Below, piece after piece: positions 58,095-64,000 of a stretch of DNA of 64,000 bases (the stretch's first letter is position 1; every line of letters starts with the position of its first letter). The position numbers were made by a program, and so were the translations under genes. The stretch comes from Pontederia crassipes (taxonomy: Eukaryota; Streptophyta; Magnoliopsida; Commelinales; Pontederiaceae). Location of the stretch: positions 2,361,001 to 2,425,000 of the forward strand of contig CM060191.1 in assembly GCA_030549335.1 (NCBI GenBank). Direction: 5' to 3'. The notes under the pieces are model-generated. The model did not search any database, was not told the DNA's origin, and worked only from the letters and a program-made list of their open reading frames with translations.

Positions 58095-61000
58095 GGTAAA
58101 CATTTTTTTTTGAGAGGGGAAAGGATGACTCCCATTGTGGTTATCATCCAGGTATGCATATAACTATAAGAGCAACAGTCATGTACAAAAATGAGTTCTC
58201 AAGAAAAGAGCGCCAACACGTGCGGGGTGTACAATAGCTAACCGAAACCCCACTCCCGGAGAAGAAAGGAAGCATGAAATACAATAGTATCAATGAGAAT
58301 ATGCTCCTCACAAAAAATAATACGGTTGCACTGAAGACAAATGGCCCAGGCACCGACCAAAAAAGACGCCAACAAAACACGCCATGTCAGCCGCTGGCTA
58401 GCTCGAGCGCGGAGTGCGTGCCAAAATGTCACAGCCTCATAAGGGAAGGCGATCAGCGACTCCCATGTACCCATCCTCAACCAAAAATCCCGAGATACCT
58501 TGCAGGTGAAGAAAAGGTGATCAATATCCTCCGCTGAGTCTCCGCACAAGGGGCAGGAAATGTCTGCGTGTGGTGCCCACACCCGAGGGAGAATAGATGC
58601 CACACCCCTCCATAAATATGAAGCCCCCCAAGGAAGAACAGGTCTAGAGTCCCATGATAGGTCATGTCCATATCAGGTAAAGAAAACTGTCCTCCAAAAG
58701 CTATCAGCTGGCCCCATGATCCGTCCCACCCATCGGGCTAGGAGAGCCCAATTGGTGATGCGAAGGTCGCGTACTCCAAGGCCCCCCCTGGGTCGTGGAT
58801 CTGCAGACGATGTCCCATGCAACCAAGTAGACTCCTCGGCGGTCAGAGTCACACCCGTGATAATAATCAATCCGTCTCTGTACCTGACCACGCATCAAGA
58901 AAACCGACATGTAATAGATGGGTAAAGCTGAGAGAACATATCGGAGAAGAACAAGCCGGCCACCCCGTGATAATAATCTGGAGGTCCACCCATGGAGTCT
59001 GTGCTCAAGTCGCTGAATAACTGGAGTCCATCCTCTAGAACCTATGCGTCGGTCGGAAAGTGGAAGACCCAAATAGGTGAGCGGTAGGGTATTAATCGGA
59101 GTATGGAGCTCTGCCGCACAACGATCGGTGACTGCCGAGACCATGCCAAAAGGGATGAATGAAGACTTAGCATGGTTGATATGGAGACCCGATGCAGCAC
59201 CAAAAAGCTCCACTAATATAGCCACCCATCTGGCCTCCTGGACCGAGCCCTCAATGAAGAAGACAATGTCGTCTGCATACTGCAAGATCGGAACAAGGAT
59301 GTCGGCAAAACCTGTGAGTAGCCCGGCCCTACACGAAGCCTGGGTGCATCTGGTTAAGGCATCAACTGCTAGCACGAAGAGCATAGGCGCGAGTGGGCAG
59401 CCCTGTCGAAGCCCCCTCTGGGGTTGTACCCAGCCACCAGCCAGAGCCCCATTGACCAGGACAGAGAAGCAATGCTTCATCCACGTGATCCAAGTCGTTG
59501 GGAATCCTCTAACCTGTAGTGAATGCCAAAGAAATGACCACGATACAGTGTCATAAGTCTTACAGAAATCTACCTTCCATCCGAAGGCGGGGGCATCGGT
59601 CCTCCTCCAATGTGTTATGATCTCAGTAGCAATGGATGAACGCTGACTGTGCTGGATGAATGAGGTCAATGTGCTGGATGAATGAGGTCAAGAAGCACCT
59701 CCCTAAGCCGGTTAGCCAATATCCTAGCCACCAGAAGGTAGATGGCATTAGATATAGCTATCGGCCTGTAATCCTCAACATGCTCCGCCGGCGTGATCTT
59801 GGGCCGCATGAAGAGCAGGAATCGATTGAGGCGCTCGAAGCCCCGCTAGCGAACTCTTGAACGACATCCATCACATCCCCACGAAGGGTAGACCAGAACT
59901 CTTTGTAGAAAAAGAGCGGGAAGCCGTCTAGCCCTGGCGATGCATCAACATTGAGGTCCCCAGGTCCCCGAGCGCCTGGGCCGCCTCATCCTCTGTGATG
60001 GCTGTGATGGCACAGAGACTGAGCATCAGTGAGAGTGGAGATGTCCCCAGGGGACCACCTCCGGGAGCCCGGAGGCTGCCGCCTGTAGAACTCTCGATAA
60101 TAAGAAGCAATGGCTGTCCCGATGGACTGCTGGCCGACAATCTGCTGCCCCTATCTCCAGTCGGTCAATCATGTTCGCCCTGCGATGAGAGCTAGCATAT
60201 AGGTGGAAAAAACGAGTATTGGTGTCGCCTTCCCGAAGCCAAGACTGTCGAGAGCGTTGCCTCCACTAAATTTCCACCAATCTGTCCTCAAGCAGAATGG
60301 TCTGCTGAGCCCGCCGATCCTCTGCTAGCTCCGCCTCCGTGAGGTGGCGATCGTCCCCCAAACGGTCCATCTGTGTGATAATCCCCAATGCCTCTGTTTG
60401 GCGCCTCTCCCTGTCCTCCCGAACCTGCCTCCGAAAGGTCCAAAGGAAGGACCGCAAGCTATCCAGCCCGGTGGTAAACGTCCTGGCGGTGGAATCAAGA
60501 CGCCGGAACACTCTTTTGAGCCTTCTTGGCACAAGGCGATGTAATGGTCTTCTGAGCCTCCATGTGGCCTCCGCATGTGCTCTAGGCCGCCTGCCCAGGT
60601 AGCCGGTCAGCGCTGCCGCACCGAGTGCGTTCAGCGAAAGGGGGGAGGCAGGCAACCGAGCATTGCCATCCGGCTGTCTGGACAGAGAGGTAACCCCAGG
60701 CAGAAGGTGCCGGCGCCGATAGTATTGCACTCTGTTGGCCCCATCCGGGCTGTGCAGGCTGTTGTCAGAGGGAGCCCGGCAGTCATGGCTGCCCGAGATG
60801 GGTGGAATCAGGGGGAGGTCGAGCTTTTGGAGGGTTGCAGGCGGGGGTGGGGGGGAAGGGGAGACTGGTAGGTGGCTGGGGATGGGAGTCGCCTGCAAGG
60901 CCGGGGTCGAAGGGGATGGTGTCGGCGTGCGGCAGAGGAGAGGCGCCGTCGGCGATAACAGAGGAGGGGGAGGGACTGTCGGTGAGGGCAGTCCAGTCTC

Positions 61001-61340
61001 CTATGGCCTTCGCCCCTGCAGCGGAAGCAACGAAGTGGGCCAGAGCAGAGGCTGGCGAAATGGCATAGGTAGTGGAGGGGCATCGGTGTTGGTGGCGGCA
61101 GTCGTCAGGTGGTCACGTAATGATCGCCCAACCATCAGCTGCAAGGTGCACCTTCCGGGGCATATTGTAAGGGGTATGACTGTGGTGGCGCCGCTGGCAG
61201 GGACTGCCAGAGGCGGAACAGGGCGCCACCGGCAGGGACTGCCCGAGACGGAGATGGCACTGCTGGCAAGGGGTGCCGAAGGCAGAGGTGGCAGCCGGCA
61301 GGGACTGCCGGAGGCGGTGGAAGTTGAGTCCTACTGAGGA
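58095..61340 (-). mobile_element. LINE (L1-type) lacking its endonuclease region
   Basis: The minus-strand element ends in CCCTCTCAAAAAAAAA at about 58103-58118, preceded by the family's GACAACC-like 3' UTR. Going upstream it has a reverse transcriptase ORF (58704-59669), further degraded RT sequence to about 60250, a region encoding EDRRAQQTILLEDRL and long helices (60266-60898), and an ORF1-like CCHC knuckle (CFRCRGEGHRRLDCP, near 60980-61030). The apurinic endonuclease part of ORF2 seems missing. It is in the CalS intron upstream of the first visible exon. Confidence 0.8.
58704..59669 (-). pseudogene. LINE reverse transcriptase ORF (partial)
   Basis: A 321-codon open frame retains RT motifs: WKVDFCKTYDTVSW (catalytic D34), GLRQGCPLAP (86-95), the catalytic YADD box (131-134), and the [14 protein letters not shown] and [17 protein letters not shown] blocks. 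The first Met is not the natural start; RT sequence continues upstream in other frames, so a frameshift separates it from the rest of ORF2. It is the best-preserved ORF of its LINE family in this window. Confidence 0.82.
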
Positions 61341-61927
61341 CTCATTTCACAGCGTATTCTTCCGACACCAACATGTTATTATAAAATAACTTTAGTATGG
61401 GAACTAAAATTTAACACTATCATAAAGTTAATTGAGCCGCATTCATTTCTGAAGAATCACATATTGTAGACCATGCATAGATTAGCAAAGATCTAGAATT
61501 GTGGGGCATAAAGAATTTCTCGCATATTATTGCAAATTAATCTATTTTCTAATGGACAAAACAAAAAATATTATTTATAGTGACAAACTAAAAGATAATG
61601 AAAGGAAATGAGGAAAATCAGAAATAACTGAGAGAATGAAATTCAGTCGCCAATGAAAACATCCAGGTTTTTTTATACTAGTTTGTTTTTCACTTTCATG
61701 TGCATTCCCTTGTTCTATGAATGGTGGTCATCATTTTTTTCGTCAAAAAAAAAATAAACTTGTTTAAAACCATTCATCCCATTTTCATATCAATTACATT
61801 TCACATGATCCACTCACACCCCTACAGCTTTGCGCTCAAAATCTAATATAACGAAAATCCCTTGCAAACTCCTAACTATAGTGTAAATAGAAGGCCCATA
61901 ACCAAATACTAATAACTCATGGTCAAA
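61341..61927. other. AT-rich sequence with nothing recognised
   Basis: Sequence between the LINE and the 60-bp tandem array. It should be intron of the callose synthase gene or transposon remains; no CalS exon motif was found on the minus strand. Confidence 0.5.
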
Positions 61928-62165
61928 AGGCCCATATAATACTAATCTTGTCCTACATCACAAAGGATAGAGGACTTCGGGTGATTAGGCCCATATAATA
62001 CTAATATTGTCCTACATCACAAAGGATAGAGGATGTCGGGTGATTGGGCCCATATAATACTAATCTTTTCCTACATCACCTAGGGTAGGGGATATCAGGA
62101 GATTAGGTCCATTTAACACTAATCTTGTCCTACGTCACCTAGGGTAGGGGATGTCAGGAGACAGA
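61928..62165. repeat. Four-copy 60-bp tandem repeat
   Basis: Units start at GGCCCATATAATACTAAT (61928 and about 61988 and 62047) and GGTCCATTTAACACTAAT (about 62106). They share CCTACATCAC, a GGATAGAGGA or GGGTAGGGGA block and a closing GGTGATT or GGAGA. Units 1-2 and 3-4 form two subtypes. Confidence 0.9.
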
Positions 62166-62299
62166 GTGTCCAGCTTTCTAAACGTGCTATTCTGGTGTGC
62201 ATTCCATGCATTAATAAAAATGGATGTCTACAACAATTGGTAGCCATCCTTTGATTCCACTTAAAAAAGATGACAACTGAATAGTGCGTTACATGCTTA

Positions 62300-64000
62300 A
62301 TATTTAAGATTCAAGGTAAATGTAAACTATAACTTTGAGAAATCATATGCAGAATCATGCAAGATCATGCAGGATCTCTTTTATATTAGGAAGTTTTCCT
62401 TTTGACAATATATCGTATTTATTAGAAATAGGAGCACATAGGTAGCTTTCCTACTCCTAGCAAGCTGCCCCATAATTATGGAATTTGATTCCAGCCTTCC
62501 AAATTTCATCTTTCCTAATATGTTTAAAGGTTCGAGTCTTGTATATAAGTGGTTGAATAGAGAGAAAATAATAGAGCTTTTTGCTACAATTTTTCACATG
62601 GTATCAAAGCTTTAGGCTCTTTTCTGGGATTCTTGATTCTAGCCTTCATTGCTGTGAAACTTGTGGCTTCCATTGCTGTGAAACTTGTGGCCTTCATTGC
62701 TATTTTCTAATATTCTTGTGATAAACTCCTTCATTGCTGTGAAACTTGTGGCCTTCATTGCCACGCAGTAATCCTTGCATTCTTGAAAGGATTGTTTATC
62801 TACATATTGTCATTCAAGATGTCCAAGATTCAGGAATTTACTACAATAATTCAATTAGAAGAGGCAATCCAAATTCAACAATCTAGAGCATTGGAGAATA
62901 TTCATGCCTCTTACAGGTTAGATGGGCAAACCTATATTGCTGGAGGAATGCAAAAGGCATCGACACCACTACCACAAGAACCAAATGGTTTCAATCAAGA
63001 TGAGATTGATAGACTGAGATCACTGATCAATAGTCTTGGAGAACTTGAAAAATCTGAAGGTACTTATTCTTTGGTGCATTCGGGTGAACTTCCATCTTCC
63101 ATTGGATTAAATGCCTCAGGTACAACCTTTACCAACTCTTGGATAATGGATTCAGGAGCTACTGATCACATGACTCATTTCTCCAATATTTTTTCAACAT
63201 ATACCCTATGCCCAAGCAATAGAAAAATAGCCACCACTGATGGATCCTTGACTATTGTAGCAGGGTTTGGAGAGGTCAAAATTAGTCCATCAATAATCCT
63301 AAGAAATGTTCTTCATGTTTCAAAATTATCCACAAATTTGGTCTTTGTACAAAAACTTACCCAAGATATATGTTGCAATGTCATTTTTTATAATAATTAT
63401 TGTATATTTCAGGACAAGAATTCTGAGAGGATAATTGGACATGCTAGAGAAAGGAATGGCCTGGACTACCTTGAAACACCAAGTCAGTTGAACATGATTA
63501 AGGGCAAATTATCTTCTTCCTTCAACTCTGAGCTCATTCTATCCAATAAAGACAAAGTTTTACTTCATCATTGTCGACTTGGACATCCATCCTTTAGGGT
63601 TATTAAAGTTCTATTTCCTTCTTTATTTAAGGATTTAGATGTTGAAAGCATTCATTGTGAGGTGTGTGAACTTGCCAATCACAAGCGCGTCTCTTTTCCA
63701 ATCAGCAATAAAAGAAGTTCTGTCCCTTTTTATCTCATTCATACAGACATATGGGGACCATCTCCTATTTCTAGTGTTTTCGGGGCACGATGGTTTGTCT
63801 GTTTTATTGATGATTGCACTCGTGTTACCTGGTCTCCTTGAGAAAACCAGAGCCTTATTGTTTCAGAATCATGTTCCTAAGATGTTTTGGGGAGAAGCAA
63901 TTCTTACATTCACCTATTTGATAAATTGTTTGCCTTCAAGAGTCTTAAATTTTAAGAGTAATTTTAAGAGCCCTATGAATATGCTATCAACATTCTATCC
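62300..64000 (+). mobile_element. Ty1/copia retrotransposon, deletion derivative (5' part)
   Basis: A primer-binding site TGGTATCAAAGC (62599-62610), close to the initiator-Met tRNA site, follows an LTR-like end (…TTTTTCACA at 62598) that contains a TATA-like TGTATATAAG near 62538. The LTR's start was not resolved; it lies somewhere between 62280 and 62400. The internal region encodes a short gag, protease and part of integrase, then jumps to a later part of pol. The element runs off the window end. Confidence 0.85.
62819..63841 (+). pseudogene. copia gag-pol, shortened (gag remnant, protease, integrase start)
   Basis: From Met 62819 (MSKIQEF) only about 110 residues of gag-like sequence precede the protease, without the usual UBN2 capsid domain or CCHC knuckle, so gag is internally deleted. 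The protease has WIMDSGATDHM (active Asp at 63149-63151). A gag-pre-integrase zinc finger (HHCRLGH ... CEVCELANHKR) and the start of the integrase core (HTDIWGP, then FIDDCTRVTW) follow. The frame ends at 63841. From about 63842 the sequence matches a later pol segment (MFWGEAILTFTYLINCLPSR) in another frame, skipping most of the integrase core. Confidence 0.85.

Overview
The window is nuclear DNA of a flowering plant, most likely a monocot. It holds one GC-rich intronless MYC2-type gene, one AT-rich many-exon callose synthase gene, Au-like SINEs, CACTA/hAT/Harbinger elements and both copia and gypsy retroelements. A non-grass commelinid such as a palm or a Zingiberales species is a guess from codon style and intron size, not something the sequence proves.

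Layout. 1-3255: the 5' part of a hAT transposon on the minus strand, with a non-autonomous CACTA element inserted in its transposase exon. About 3590-10440: a decayed Ty3/gypsy element on the plus strand, cut by a 1.1-kb hAT-type MITE (in gag) and by an unclassified 1.6-kb insertion (after RNase H). 10440-12770: intergenic, with a GC-rich stretch of unknown origin. 12775-14577 (minus): a complete single-exon bHLH gene of the MYC2/MYC3/MYC4 type (jasmonate signalling). 14830-25200: intergenic, with long microsatellites and a PIF/Harbinger-like element filled with about ten internal tandem units. 25315-58044 (minus): the last 32 exons of a callose synthase of the CalS9/CalS10 (GSL10/GSL8) clade. 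Every splice junction keeps frame and the exons sum to 1186 residues plus a stop; the first roughly 700 residues lie beyond the right edge. Two introns are inflated to 7.6 and 7.8 kb by LINEs, SINEs, LTR-like segments and MITEs. About 58095-61340 (minus): a 5'-eroded LINE in the intron upstream of the first visible exon. 61928-62165: a four-copy 60-bp tandem repeat. About 62300-64000 (plus): a deletion derivative of a Ty1/copia element.

The two host genes have no evident functional link: one is a nuclear transcription factor, the other a plasma-membrane polysaccharide synthase. They are neighbours on the same strand, with MYC2 about 10.7 kb downstream of the callose synthase stop codon.

The most unusual signal is a family of five Au-like SINE copies. 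Two of them carry a recognisable host exon fragment at their 5' end in the same orientation: a xanthine dehydrogenase FAD-domain fragment and a lipoyl synthase fragment. Each compound unit is bracketed by its own exact 9-bp direct repeat. A third copy may have the same structure with an unidentified fragment. This looks like SINE-linked transduction of exons into introns of a working gene.
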